A DNA stretch of 64,000 bases from Streptomyces sp. CB02058 (GCF_001905505.1 NZ_LIPG01000001.1:62001-126000), one strand, 5' to 3'; shown: positions 50,804-59,442, counted from the stretch's first letter. Program-made: numbers and translations. Notes: a model not told the origin generated them from the letters alone.

Positions 50804-52056
50804 CGGCGTACCCGGAGAGCGCGACGGGCACGGACGCCCCCGGGCTGAAGGCGTACATCCGGCTCCTGACCACCACCCAGTTCGCGTTCAACATCGGCTT
50901 CTACGCGGTCCTGCCCTACCTCGCCGCCCATCTCGGCGACGGGCTCGGCATGGCGGGCTGGCTCGTCGGACTCGTGCTGGGCCTGCGCACCTTCAGCCAG
51001 CAGGGCCTGTTCGTCGTCGGCGGCGCCCTCACCGACCGCTACGGCCCCCGGCCGGTCGTCCTGGCCGGCTGCGTCCTGCGCGTCGCGGGCTTCTGCTGGC
51101 TCGCGGTCGCCGGCTCCACCGCCACCGTGATCGGAGCCGTCCTCCTGATCGGCTTCGCCGCCGCGCTCTTCTCGCCCGCCGTCGAGTCCGAGACCGCCCG
51201 CGCCGCCGTCGCCGGCGAGAGCGCCACCGGCACCCCGCGCGCCCAGGTGCTGGCCGTGTTCTCCGCCGCCGGACAGGCCGGTGCCTTCATCGGACCGCTG
51301 CTGGGCAGCCTGCTGCTGCTCCTGGGCGGCGGGTTCCGGTCGGCCTGCCTGGCCGGGGCGCTGGTCTTCGTCGGCGTACTGGCGGGACACGCCCGGCTCA
51401 TGCCGCGCGGGACCCGCCGGGCACCCGCCGCCGGGCCGGGCGCGCGTGTTCCCCGCCGGCTCCTGGCCAACCGGCCCTTCCTGCTCCTGTGCCTCGCGTA
51501 CAGCTGCTATCTCGTCTCCTACAACCAGCTCTATCTCGCCCTGCCCGTGGAGGTGGAGCGCGCCACCGGCTCCCAGGGCGCGCTCGGGGCGCTGTTCGCG
51601 CTCTCCTCGCTGCTCGTCGTCGTGGCACAGCTGCCGCTGACCCGCTGGTCCGCGCGGCGCATCGCGCCCAGGACCGCCCTGGTCGCGGGGCTCGCGGTCG
51701 TCGCCGCCGGTTTCGCCGCCGTGCCCCTCGCACCCGGCGGCCCCGCCGGGCTGCTGCCCGGAGCCGTGCTCGTCGTCCTGCTCACCCTCGGCCAGATGCT
51801 GCTGGTCCCGGCCACGCGGGGGCTCGTCCCCGACCTGGTCGACGACCGCAGGCTGGGGCTCGCGACCGGGGCGCTGTCCTCGGTCTCCGGCCTCGCCGTG
51901 CTCGTCGGCAGCGCCGCCACCGGGACGCTCCTCGACACACCCGGGCCGGTCCTGTGGACCGTGCTCGCGGCCGTCCCCCTGGCCGGTGCCGGAGTGGCCC
52001 TGACCCTGCCCTCCGGGCGGCGCGCTGCGGGCCCGGACACCGCCGTCACCGATTAG
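50800..52056 (+). CDS. MFS exporter in the Zur-box operon
   Basis: 418 aa, twelve helices. FVVGGALTDRYGPRPVVLAG is motif A. Coupled to the permease by ATGA. In the staphylopine-type Cnt systems an MFS protein (CntE) exports the empty metallophore while an Opp/Nik-type ABC importer recovers the metal complex; the pairing here is similar. No metallophore synthase genes are seen nearby, so export of another compound is possible. Confidence 0.82.
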   Translation: MTAYPESATGTDAPGLKAYIRLLTTTQFAFNIGFYAVLPYLAAHLGDGLGMAGWLVGLVLGLRTFSQQGLFVVGGALTDRYGPRPVVLAGCVLRVAGFCWLAVAGSTATVIGAVLLIGFAAALFSPAVESETARAAVAGESATGTPRAQVLAVFSAAGQAGAFIGPLLGSLLLLLGGGFRSACLAGALVFVGVLAGHARLMPRGTRRAPAAGPGARVPRRLLANRPFLLLCLAYSCYLVSYNQLYLALPVEVERATGSQGALGALFALSSLLVVVAQLPLTRWSARRIAPRTALVAGLAVVAAGFAAVPLAPGGPAGLLPGAVLVVLLTLGQMLLVPATRGLVPDLVDDRRLGLATGALSSVSGLAVLVGSAATGTLLDTPGPVLWTVLAAVPLAGAGVALTLPSGRRAAGPDTAVTD

Positions 52057-52104
52057 TTGTGACACGTTTTCCACAGGGGGCGCTGGGCACTGGCGCGCGC
52101 CCAC

Positions 52105-52110
52105 TACCCT
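52105..52110 (+). promoter_or_regulatory. -10 box of leaderless cysS
   Basis: TACCCT with 6 nt to the GTG at 52117. Confidence 0.55.
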
Positions 52111-52116
52111 TGAGGG

Positions 52117-53517
52117 GTGACTATTCGCCTGCATGACACCAACGCCCGGCAGATCCGTGACTTCGTCCCGCTCACAGCGGGCTGTGTCTCGATCTACCTC
52201 TGTGGCGCGACTGTCCAGGCCGCCCCGCACATCGGGCACATCAGGTCCGGGCTGAACTTCGACATCATGCGCCGCTGGTTCGAGTACCGCGGTTACGACG
52301 TGACGTTCATCCGGAATGTCACCGACATCGACGACAAGATCATCAAGAAGGCCGCCGAGCAGAACCGCCCCTGGTGGTCCATCGGCTACGAGAACGAGCG
52401 CGCGTTCAACGACGGCTACGACGCCCTGGGCTGCCTCCCGCCCACGTACGAACCGCGCGCCACCGGGCACGTCCCCGAGATGATCGAGATGATGCGCGGC
52501 CTCATCGAGCGCGGTCACGCCTACGAGGCCGACGGCAACGTCTACTTCGACGTCCGCTCGTACGAGGGATACCTCGAGCTGTCCAACCAGGACCTCGACG
52601 ACCTGCGCCAGCCCTCCGGGGACGGCGAGACCGGCAAGCGCGACCAGCGCGACTTCGCCATGTGGAAGTCGGCGAAGCCCGGTGAGCCCAGCTGGGAGAC
52701 CCCGTGGGGCCGCGGCCGTCCCGGCTGGCACCTGGAGTGCTCCGCGATGGCGCACAAGTACCTCGGCACCGCCTTCGACATCCACGGCGGCGGCATCGAC
52801 CTGATCTTCCCGCACCACGAGAACGAGATCGCCCAGGCCAAGGCCTTCGGCGACGACTTCGCGAAGTACTGGGTGCACAACGGCTGGGTCACCATGTCCG
52901 GCGAGAAGATGTCGAAGTCCCTCGGCAACTCCGTGCTGGTCAGCGAGATGGTCAAGGCCTGGCGCCCGATCGTCCTGCGCTACTACCTCGGCACCCCGCA
53001 CTACCGCTCCATGATCGAGTACAGCGAAGAGGCCCTGCGTGAGGCCGAGTCCGCGTTCGCGCGGATCGAGGGCTTCATCCAGCGCGTGGTGGAGAAGGCC
53101 GGCGGGCCGGTCGAGGCCGCCGCCGAGGTGCCGCCCGCGTTCGCCGAGGCCATGGACGACGACCTCGGGGTCCCGCAGGCGCTCGCGGTCCTGCACACCA
53201 CGGTCAGGCAGGGCAATTCCGCCCTCGCCGCCGACGACAAGGAAGCCGCCGTCGCCCGCCTCGCCGAGGTGCGCGCGATGCTCGGCGTCCTGGGGCTGGA
53301 CCCGCTCGACCCGCACTGGGCGGGCGAGAGCGACCGCGGCGAGGATCTGCACGGCGTCGTCGACACCCTCGTACGGCTCGTCCTCGACCAGCGCCAGTCG
53401 GCCCGTGAGCGCAAGGACTGGCCCGCGGCCGACGCCATCCGCGACCAGCTCAACCAGTCCGGCCTCGTCATCGAGGACAGCCCCAGCGGACCCCGGTGGA
53501 CGCTCGGACCGCGCTGA
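52117..53517 (+). CDS. cysS: Cysteinyl-tRNA synthetase
   Basis: 466 aa, full length. HIGH motif P37-H-I-G-H41, zinc ligand C29 and the later GWHLECSAMA cysteine, FPHHENE, and GEKMSKSLGN. Charges tRNA-Cys; the class I enzyme depends on zinc. GTG start chosen by the leaderless promoter. It is distinct from MshC (no bypass of the tRNA-binding domain; ends with DALR-like helices). Confidence 0.95.
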   Translation: MTIRLHDTNARQIRDFVPLTAGCVSIYLCGATVQAAPHIGHIRSGLNFDIMRRWFEYRGYDVTFIRNVTDIDDKIIKKAAEQNRPWWSIGYENERAFNDGYDALGCLPPTYEPRATGHVPEMIEMMRGLIERGHAYEADGNVYFDVRSYEGYLELSNQDLDDLRQPSGDGETGKRDQRDFAMWKSAKPGEPSWETPWGRGRPGWHLECSAMAHKYLGTAFDIHGGGIDLIFPHHENEIAQAKAFGDDFAKYWVHNGWVTMSGEKMSKSLGNSVLVSEMVKAWRPIVLRYYLGTPHYRSMIEYSEEALREAESAFARIEGFIQRVVEKAGGPVEAAAEVPPAFAEAMDDDLGVPQALAVLHTTVRQGNSALAADDKEAAVARLAEVRAMLGVLGLDPLDPHWAGESDRGEDLHGVVDTLVRLVLDQRQSARERKDWPAADAIRDQLNQSGLVIEDSPSGPRWTLGPR

Positions 53518-53548
53518 GCGGATTCGCACCATGCGTGAGCAGCGCAAA

Positions 53549-53576
53549 TGTGCCGCCCGGCCGTCCGGGCGGCACA
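53549..53576 (+). terminator. Intrinsic terminator of cysS
   Basis: TGTGCCGCCCGG / CCGGGCGGCACA, 12-bp stem with a CCGT loop and followed by CTTTCAC; 31 bp after cysS. Confidence 0.75.
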
Positions 53577-53621
53577 CTTTCACTTGACGACGTTTTTCTG
53601 AAGCAACGAAACAGGTAGGTC

Positions 53622-54578
53622 ATGGCCGGGAACAGCCAGCGCAGGAACCGCCGCACGTCCAACAAGAAGGGCATGCAGGTCGGCAGCGGTGGCCAGCGAC
53701 GCCGTGGTCTCGAAGGCAAGGGACCGACGCCGCCCGCCTCCGCCCGCAAGGGACACAAGAAGAACAGGGTGGCGAACGCCCAGGCCAAGCAGGCCGCGGC
53801 ACGCCGTCCCGCCCCGCGCCGTGGTGGCGCCAAGGGCACGTCGGAGATGGTCGTCGGCCGTAACCCGGTCTTCGAGGCACTGCGTGACGGCGTGCCCGCG
53901 ACGACGCTCTACGTCCAGCAGTACATCGACAACGACGAGCGGGTCCGCGAGGCGCTCCAGCTCGCCGGTGAGCGCGGCAACATCCACCTGATGGAGGCCC
54001 CGCGCCCCGAGCTCGACCGGATGACGAACGGCCTGAACCACCAGGGCCTCGTCCTCCAGGTCCCGCCGTACGAGTACGCGCACCCGGAGGACCTCACCGC
54101 CGCCGCGTACGACAACAACGAGGACCCGCTGATCGTCGCACTCGACGGCGTCACGGACCCCCGCAACCTCGGCGCGATCGTCCGCTCGGTCTCCGCGTTC
54201 GGCGGCCACGGCGTCGTCGTGCCCGAGCGCCGTGCGGCAGGGATGACCGCCGGGGCCTGGAAGTCCTCGGCGGGCACCGCGGCGCGGACCCCCGTCTCGC
54301 GGGTCACCAACCTGACGCGCGCCCTGGAGGGCTACCAGAAGGCCGGCCTCACGGTCGTCGGCCTCGCCGCCGACGGTGAGCACACCGTCGAGGACCTGGA
54401 GGCACTGGACGGCCCCGTCGTCATCGTGATCGGCAGCGAGGGCAAGGGCCTGGGGCGCCTCGTCGGCGAGACCTGCGACTACCGCGTCCGCATCTCCATG
54501 CCGGGTGGCGCTGAGTCCCTGAACGCCGGTGTCGCCGCGGGCATCGTGCTCTACGAGGTGGCGCGCCGCAGGGCGTGA
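53622..54578 (+). CDS. rlmB: 23S rRNA (guanosine-2'-O)-methyltransferase, SpoU/TrmH family
   Basis: 318 aa. Basic disordered N terminus (1-75, Arg/Lys/Gly-rich), then the substrate-binding L30-like domain (VVGRNPVFEALRDG) and the SPOUT knot: DGVTDPRNLGAIVRSV (motif 1), VIGSEGKGLGRLV (motif 2), SLNAGVAAGIVLYE (motif 3). Methylates the 2'-OH of a 23S rRNA residue; the exact position (G2251-like or a thiostrepton-type site) is not shown. A weak TTGACG -35 lies upstream. Confidence 0.9.
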   Translation: MAGNSQRRNRRTSNKKGMQVGSGGQRRRGLEGKGPTPPASARKGHKKNRVANAQAKQAAARRPAPRRGGAKGTSEMVVGRNPVFEALRDGVPATTLYVQQYIDNDERVREALQLAGERGNIHLMEAPRPELDRMTNGLNHQGLVLQVPPYEYAHPEDLTAAAYDNNEDPLIVALDGVTDPRNLGAIVRSVSAFGGHGVVVPERRAAGMTAGAWKSSAGTAARTPVSRVTNLTRALEGYQKAGLTVVGLAADGEHTVEDLEALDGPVVIVIGSEGKGLGRLVGETCDYRVRISMPGGAESLNAGVAAGIVLYEVARRRA

Positions 54579-55133
54579 CCCCGTACGCCCCGCCCGCCGA
54601 GGGGACCCGGAGGCCGGTCCCCCGGGCGGGCGGCGCGGGAACGACGGGGCCGGGATGTCCGGGCCGAAGCCGCCCACCGGGATGTCCTGTGCCTCCTCAC
54701 CGCCGTGCACGCGGTACACGTCGAGCGCCTGTCGCCGGTCCGTCTCCCGGCGCGCGGTGCTACGCGCGATCCAGTACGCCGAAGTGCCGCCCGGCCAGGC
54801 GGAGTACGTCACCTGTCTGCGCGGCGCCACCCCCGATGCGGCAATCGATCTCCGTACCGGCCGGCCCCGTACGGACGCCGGGAAGTGGTGCGACGGGACG
54901 CGCGGAACGGCGTTCCACTCCCCCCGGCCGGGGTTCCGGGCCGCGTGTTCCCGGCGCCGGAGGACGACACCACCGGCCCGCGCACCCTCCGCGAGACGGC
55001 CGCAGCGGGCGCGGCGCCCTCCCGCTCCGCGTGCCGCGCGTACACGGACTCGTCGCGCGCGGCGGAGTGTTGACGGGTCTCGGACACTTCGGACGCGTCA
55101 AGGCAGTGTCCTAATCACACATCACTCGGTTAG
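54579..55133. other. Intergenic region between rlmB and the DoxX gene
   Basis: 555 bp. Several open frames of 90-200 codons exist on both strands, but none shows a ribosome site, recognisable domain or Streptomyces third-position bias. It may contain a decayed gene. Its right end holds the 11-mer CACATCACTCG (55118-55128) seen also before the GNAT gene. Confidence 0.4.
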
Positions 55134-56717
55134 ATGAGTGTGGACACCAGAACGCCTCGGTTCGACGACCAACCCGCCCTGAGCATGACGAAGGTGGACA
55201 GCGACCCCGCGCAGGTCATCGTCAGCCACGCCAGCTTCCGGGTGCAGCTCGCCCCGGGCCAGCGCACCCGTCTGCGCCCCGTGGGCGGCCCCGCCGGACC
55301 GGTCAGGATTCCCGCCATGAGCGGCGCGGGCGGCCGCAGGCGGGCTCCCGTCGTCTGGAGCGGCAGGTCCGAACCGGGCGACCCCGGAGCGACCGGACTC
55401 CTGCAGGCCGTACGGAACTCCACCGCCGGCCACTTCGACACCCGCCCCGGCGGCGACTTCGGCGCGGGCGGCGGCACCCAGGTCATCCCCCGCCTCGACG
55501 AGACCCAGCCCAACCCCGTGGTCCAGCCCGGCGGCGGCCGCGGCGGCCCGCTGCTGCCGCCCATGCGCCAGGCGGTCGGGGCCTACGACGCGGTCGACAC
55601 GCCCCGCGACGACACCCCGTACGACGAGGGCCCCGACACCGAGGCCCAGGGCACCACCGGTGAGCGGCGCCACGCCGACACCGTCCGGCACGCGTACTAC
55701 CCGGGCCGCCGGATGAACCTCGGCGTCGTGCTCCTCCCCCTGCGCGTCATCCTGGGCTTCCTCTCCATCTACGCCGGCATGGGCAAGCTCTGCGACCCCG
55801 CCTACTTCGACGGCGGCGACCGCGGCTCCATGGTCAAGTGGCTGACCTCGCTGCACCCCTGGGCCCTCGCCGAACCCCTGCGCGACTTCGCGCTCTCCCA
55901 CCCCGTCGGTGCCGGACTCTCCGTCGCCTTCCTCCAGGTCATCGTCGGCGTCCTCACCGTCCTGGGCCTCTGGCAGCGCGTCGCCGCGGCCTTCGGGGCC
56001 CTGCTCTCCGCCGCCCTCCTGGTGACGGTCAGCTGGCGCACCGCCGCCGCGTACGACACCCCCGACATCATCCTGCTGGCCGCGTGGAGCCCTCTCGTCA
56101 TCGCCGGCGCTCCCGTCTACTCCCTGGACGGACGCCTCGCGGGCGAGGCCTGGCGCACGCTCGGCCCGCGCTCCGAGATCTGGGACCTCCGCCGGCGGGT
56201 GCTGCGCCGCGGCGCGGCGGTCGCCACCGTGGTCGTGGGCCTGACCCTGCTGGTCGGCTCGATGCTCGGCGGGGCGGTCCGCTCCACCGAGGTCGTCACC
56301 GTGCCGGGCCCGGACAGCTACCCGACCAACCAGCTGCCCGGCTCCCCGCTCCCCGACAAGACCAAGAGCGAGAAGCGGGGGCCCTCCCGGACCCCGGACG
56401 GCCGCACTCCCGAGACGGCCCCCTCCAGCGCTCCGGGCACCCCGTCGGCCGAGGAGTCCACCCAGGGTTCCGACGCCACGGGCGAATCGGCCCCGACGGC
56501 CGGTGCGAGCACGGGCGCGCCCAGCCAGACCCAGGGCACGGGCCAGGAGGCCCCGCAGGAGCCGGCCCCGCAGGAGCCCCCGGCGGGCGACGCGGGCCCC
56601 AGCTCCTCCGGGTCCACCGGTTCGGGCGGTACGACGGGCGGCTCGGACGGCGGCGAGCCCGAGGACGGCTCCTCCGGCGGCGCCGGGCAGAACCCCATCG
56701 GCGGCCTGCTCGGCTGA
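55134..56717 (+). CDS. DoxX-family membrane protein with long disordered tails
   Basis: 527 aa. Residues 1-185 are hydrophilic and Gly/Pro-rich. A DoxX domain with four or five helices (about 195-400) begins RRMNLGVVLLPLRVILGFLS, contains YAGMGKLCDPAYF, and ends TVVVGLTLLVGSMLGG. The C-terminal 130 residues are Pro/Ser/Thr/Glu-rich and probably outside. DoxX proteins work with sulfur or redox enzymes; MmpS/SodA-linked complexes are known in mycobacteria. Function here unknown. The ATG at 55134 overlaps a TTAGAT box, so GTG 55140 is possible. Confidence 0.75.
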   Translation: MSVDTRTPRFDDQPALSMTKVDSDPAQVIVSHASFRVQLAPGQRTRLRPVGGPAGPVRIPAMSGAGGRRRAPVVWSGRSEPGDPGATGLLQAVRNSTAGHFDTRPGGDFGAGGGTQVIPRLDETQPNPVVQPGGGRGGPLLPPMRQAVGAYDAVDTPRDDTPYDEGPDTEAQGTTGERRHADTVRHAYYPGRRMNLGVVLLPLRVILGFLSIYAGMGKLCDPAYFDGGDRGSMVKWLTSLHPWALAEPLRDFALSHPVGAGLSVAFLQVIVGVLTVLGLWQRVAAAFGALLSAALLVTVSWRTAAAYDTPDIILLAAWSPLVIAGAPVYSLDGRLAGEAWRTLGPRSEIWDLRRRVLRRGAAVATVVVGLTLLVGSMLGGAVRSTEVVTVPGPDSYPTNQLPGSPLPDKTKSEKRGPSRTPDGRTPETAPSSAPGTPSAEESTQGSDATGESAPTAGASTGAPSQTQGTGQEAPQEPAPQEPPAGDAGPSSSGSTGSGGTTGGSDGGEPEDGSSGGAGQNPIGGLLG

Positions 56718-56736
56718 CCCGGGCACCCCACACACC

Positions 56737-56774
56737 GCGAGGGCGGCCACCGGACATCCGGTGGCCGCCCTCGC
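56737..56774. terminator. Bidirectional terminator between convergent genes
   Basis: GCGAGGGCGGCCACCGG and its complement, perfect 17-bp arms with an ACAT loop, 20 bp after the DoxX stop. Confidence 0.7.
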
Positions 56775-56816
56775 TCACGTACGTCCACGCGCGGCCGGGA
56801 GCTGTCGGGGCAGCCC

Positions 56817-57536
56817 TTACGTGCCCGGGTGGGCGCCCAGTTCCTTCGCTGCCTCGGTGAGGTCCTTCGCGGTGTCGATCGCCCGCCAGTAGGCCCCGTG
56901 CGGCAGCGGATAGCCGGCCAGCCGGCGTTCGCGGGCCAGCCGGGGGAACGTCGTCCGCTCGTGGTCACCGCGGTCCGGTAGCAGCGACGTGAAGGCGGGC
57001 GCGAAGACGTACACGCCCGCGTTGATCAGATACGGCGAGGGCGGCGACTCGATGAAGTCGGTGATGTGCCCGAAGGCGTCGGTCTCCACGGCGCCCCACG
57101 GAATCCGGGGGCGGGCGAGCGCGAGCGTCGCGGTGGCGTCCCGCTCGGCGTGGAAGGCGGCCATCTCCCGCAGCGAGAAGCGGGTCCAGATGTCGCCGTT
57201 GGTCGCGTACCAGGGCTCGGAGGGCTCGGGGAGCCGCGCCGCGGCATGCTTCAGACCGCCGCCCCGGCCCAGGGGCTCGGTCTCGACGACGGTCGTGACG
57301 CGCAACGGAAGATCGGCGGAGGCCAGCCAGTCCTGCAGCACATCGGCGAGATGGCCGCACGAGACCACGGCGTCGGTGACGCCCTCGGCGGCCAGCCAGG
57401 ACAGCTGATGGCCGATGATCGGGGTCCCCGTCCCGGGGATCTCGACCATCGGCTTGGGGCGGTCATCGGTGTACGGGCGCAGCCGTGAACCCTGCCCACC
57501 CGCCAGGATCACGGCCTGCGTCGGATACGTATGCAT
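56817..57536 (-). CDS. Nucleotidyltransferase (sugar-1-phosphate type)
   Basis: 239 aa. NTP-binding LAGGQGSRLRPYTDDRPKPM (11-30), a second block YATNGDIW with the metal Asp, and VYVFAPAF. It belongs to the RmlA/ManC-like family and should make an NDP-sugar, but the sugar and base are not shown. The ATG at 57536 is chosen because TATCGT lies 7 nt upstream; the GTG at 57545 overlaps the box. Confidence 0.82.
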   Translation of the reverse strand: MHTYPTQAVILAGGQGSRLRPYTDDRPKPMVEIPGTGTPIIGHQLSWLAAEGVTDAVVSCGHLADVLQDWLASADLPLRVTTVVETEPLGRGGGLKHAAARLPEPSEPWYATNGDIWTRFSLREMAAFHAERDATATLALARPRIPWGAVETDAFGHITDFIESPPSPYLINAGVYVFAPAFTSLLPDRGDHERTTFPRLARERRLAGYPLPHGAYWRAIDTAKDLTEAAKELGAHPGT

Positions 57537-57543
57537 GCCAGGC

Positions 57544-57549
57544 ACGATA
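57544..57549 (-). promoter_or_regulatory. -10 box of leaderless nucleotidyltransferase gene
   Basis: TATCGT on the minus strand, 7 nt before the ATG at 57536. Confidence 0.5.
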
Positions 57550-57572
57550 TGCCGTGCCGGGACACGCCCGGC

Positions 57573-57986
57573 TCAGCTGAACTGCGCGACGCCCGAGGCG
57601 AAGGAGGTGTCGCAGACCGGACGGGAGAAGCGGTGGGCGCGCGTCGGACCGTACTGGTCGACGGCGGCCTTGCCCAGCGCCTTGGCGATCGACATGCAGT
57701 GCTTGGCGAGGGACGGACGCCCCTCGACGGTGCGCTGGAGGCTCGTGAGAGCGACACCCGGGTCCTTCTCGCGGAGCTCCAGCAGGAGCTTGTCGCGCAG
57801 GATGTCCTGCGGGGCACGGGCCTTCGCCTGCTTGGACACGGTCTCCGAGGCGGCGGTCAGCAACTGGGTCTCGGTGTCCTGCCCCGACCACTGCACGCGG
57901 GTGACCGCGAGGGTCCCGGACAGCACCATGACGACGGGCAGTACGAGGGCGAGGGTTCGGCCGATTCGGCGCGCGGTGTGGGTCAC
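57573..57986 (-). CDS. Secreted or membrane-anchored hypothetical protein
   Basis: 137 aa. N-terminal hydrophobic segment (RRIGRTLALVLPVVMVLSGT, about 6-25), then a helical domain (ETVSKQAKARAPQDILRDKL..LLELREKDPGVALTSLQRTV) and two cysteines (KHCMS, PVCDTS) suited to a disulphide. Function unknown. Leaderless GTG at 57986. Confidence 0.65.
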   Translation of the reverse strand: MTHTARRIGRTLALVLPVVMVLSGTLAVTRVQWSGQDTETQLLTAASETVSKQAKARAPQDILRDKLLLELREKDPGVALTSLQRTVEGRPSLAKHCMSIAKALGKAAVDQYGPTRAHRFSRPVCDTSFASGVAQFS

Positions 57987-57993
57987 GCAGGCG

Positions 57994-57999
57994 AGCGTA
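57994..57999 (-). promoter_or_regulatory. -10 box of leaderless hypothetical gene
   Basis: TACGCT on the minus strand, 7 nt before the GTG at 57986. Confidence 0.5.
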
Positions 58000-58159
58000 G
58001 CGGCCAGTGATGACTCGGCGACATTTCGTCACCCCTCCGGGGGATGGTTCGAGGGGTCTTTTCGAATAGGGTGTTGACGCTCGGGGGTGAATTGACCGGT
58101 GTGCCAGGGTATTTGGCGCCCCTTCGCGCCAAAACCCGATCCGGCGCGCACCACGCAAA

Positions 58160-58190
58160 CGGCCCCGCACCCTCGAAGGGGGCGGGGCCG
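58160..58190 (-). terminator. Terminator of msiK
   Basis: CGGCCCCGC / GCGGGGCCG, 9-bp stem 24 bp after the msiK stop. Confidence 0.6.
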
Positions 58191-58214
58191 GAGCGACAGG
58201 CTGGGCCGGGCGGA

Positions 58215-59351
58215 TCAGGCGGTCAGGCGCTCACCGGTCGACGTCGCGAAGACGTGCAGCTCGTCCGGGCGCGGCACGACGTGCAGCTCCGTGCCCTTCT
58301 CCGGGACGGCACGGCCGCCGACGCGGACGACCAGGTCCTTGTGCTCGCCACCGACCTGCGCGGCACCGTAGACGAAACCGTCGGCGCCGAGCTCCTCGAC
58401 GACGTTGACGGAGACGGCCAGACCGGCCGGGGCGTCGGAGGAGGCCTTGGAGAGGCCGGTCGCGGCGGCGCCACCGTGCTCGACGATGTCGAAGTGCTCC
58501 GGGCGGATACCGACCGTGACGGTGGTGTCACCACGGTTCGCGGCGGCGGTGAGCGCCTCGCGGGAGACCGGGACGACGCTGTTGCCGAACTTCACGCCAC
58601 CGTCGGTGATCGGGACCTCGACGAGGTTCATCGCGGGGGAGCCGATGAAGCCGGCGACGAAGAGGTTCGCCGGGCGGTCGTACATGTTGCGCGGCGAGTC
58701 GACCTGCTGGAGCAGACCGTCCTTGAGGACCGCGACGCGGTCACCCATGGTGAGGGCCTCGACCTGGTCGTGGGTGACGTACACGGTGGTGATGCCGAGA
58801 CGGCGCTGGAGCGAGGCGATCTGCGTACGCGTCGACACACGGAGCTTGGCGTCGAGGTTCGACAGCGGCTCGTCCATGAGGAAGACCTGCGGCTCACGCA
58901 CGATCGCGCGGCCCATCGCCACACGCTGGCGCTGACCACCGGAGAGCGCCTTCGGCTTGCGGTCCAGGTAGTCGGTGAGGTCCAGCATCTTGGCGGCCTC
59001 TTCGACCTTCGCCCGGATCTCGGTCTTGTTCACACCGGCGATCTTGAGCGCGAAGCCCATGTTGTCCGCGACGGACATGTGCGGGTAGAGCGCGTAGTTC
59101 TGGAACACCATGGCGATGTCCCGGTCCTTCGGGGGCAGGTGCGTGACGTCGCGGTCACCGATGCGGATCGCGCCGCCGTTGACGTCCTCGAGACCCGCGA
59201 GCATGCGCAGGGAGGTCGACTTGCCACAACCGGAAGGACCGACGAGGACGAGGAACTCGCCGTCCTCGATGTCGATCTCGAGCTGGTCCACGGCCGGCTT
59301 CGTGGAGCCGGGGTAGACGCGGGACGCCTTGTCGAACGTGACACTGGCCAT
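58215..59351 (-). CDS. msiK: Multiple sugar import ATPase MsiK
   Basis: 378 aa, CUT1-type ATPase. Walker A GPSGCGKST (38-46), Q84, signature LSGGQ (136-140), Walker B FLMDEP (157-162), and a C-terminal MOI/TOBE regulatory domain from about 240. In streptomycetes one MsiK energises several sugar ABC importers (cellobiose, chitobiose, maltose). Its family partners are sugar permeases, so it is unlikely to serve the oligopeptide-type permease at 49-50.8 kb. GGAGGAGAAG ribosome site before the ATG. Confidence 0.93.
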   Translation of the reverse strand: MASVTFDKASRVYPGSTKPAVDQLEIDIEDGEFLVLVGPSGCGKSTSLRMLAGLEDVNGGAIRIGDRDVTHLPPKDRDIAMVFQNYALYPHMSVADNMGFALKIAGVNKTEIRAKVEEAAKMLDLTDYLDRKPKALSGGQRQRVAMGRAIVREPQVFLMDEPLSNLDAKLRVSTRTQIASLQRRLGITTVYVTHDQVEALTMGDRVAVLKDGLLQQVDSPRNMYDRPANLFVAGFIGSPAMNLVEVPITDGGVKFGNSVVPVSREALTAAANRGDTTVTVGIRPEHFDIVEHGGAAATGLSKASSDAPAGLAVSVNVVEELGADGFVYGAAQVGGEHKDLVVRVGGRAVPEKGTELHVVPRPDELHVFATSTGERLTA

Positions 59352-59403
59352 GACGATTCTTCTCCTCCACCGGCAGGAACGTGCCGGACGATCCGAGTAA
59401 GGG

Positions 59404-59442
59404 AGTGGTGTGGTCCACTGGAGTGAACCTGAGGTGACGCTA
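59404..59442 (-). promoter_or_regulatory. msiK promoter with downstream palindrome
   Basis: Minus-strand -10 TAGCGT (59442-59437). The inverted repeat AGTGG / CCACT (59404-59408, 59415-59419) lies about 11-26 nt after the expected start, a typical repressor position. Confidence 0.4.

Noticed and set aside
50692..53583. 963-codon open frame on the minus strand opposite MFS and cysS
   Set aside because: Covers two well-supported genes on the other strand; product has no domain and is compositionally odd.
54575..55114. Open frames of up to 180 codons in the rlmB-DoxX gap
   Set aside because: Products are Arg/Pro-rich, lack domains and ribosome sites, and frames exist equally on both strands.
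59404..59419. DasR (dre) site before msiK
   Set aside because: The match to the dre consensus TGGTCTAGACCA is poor, so only an unspecified palindrome is reported.
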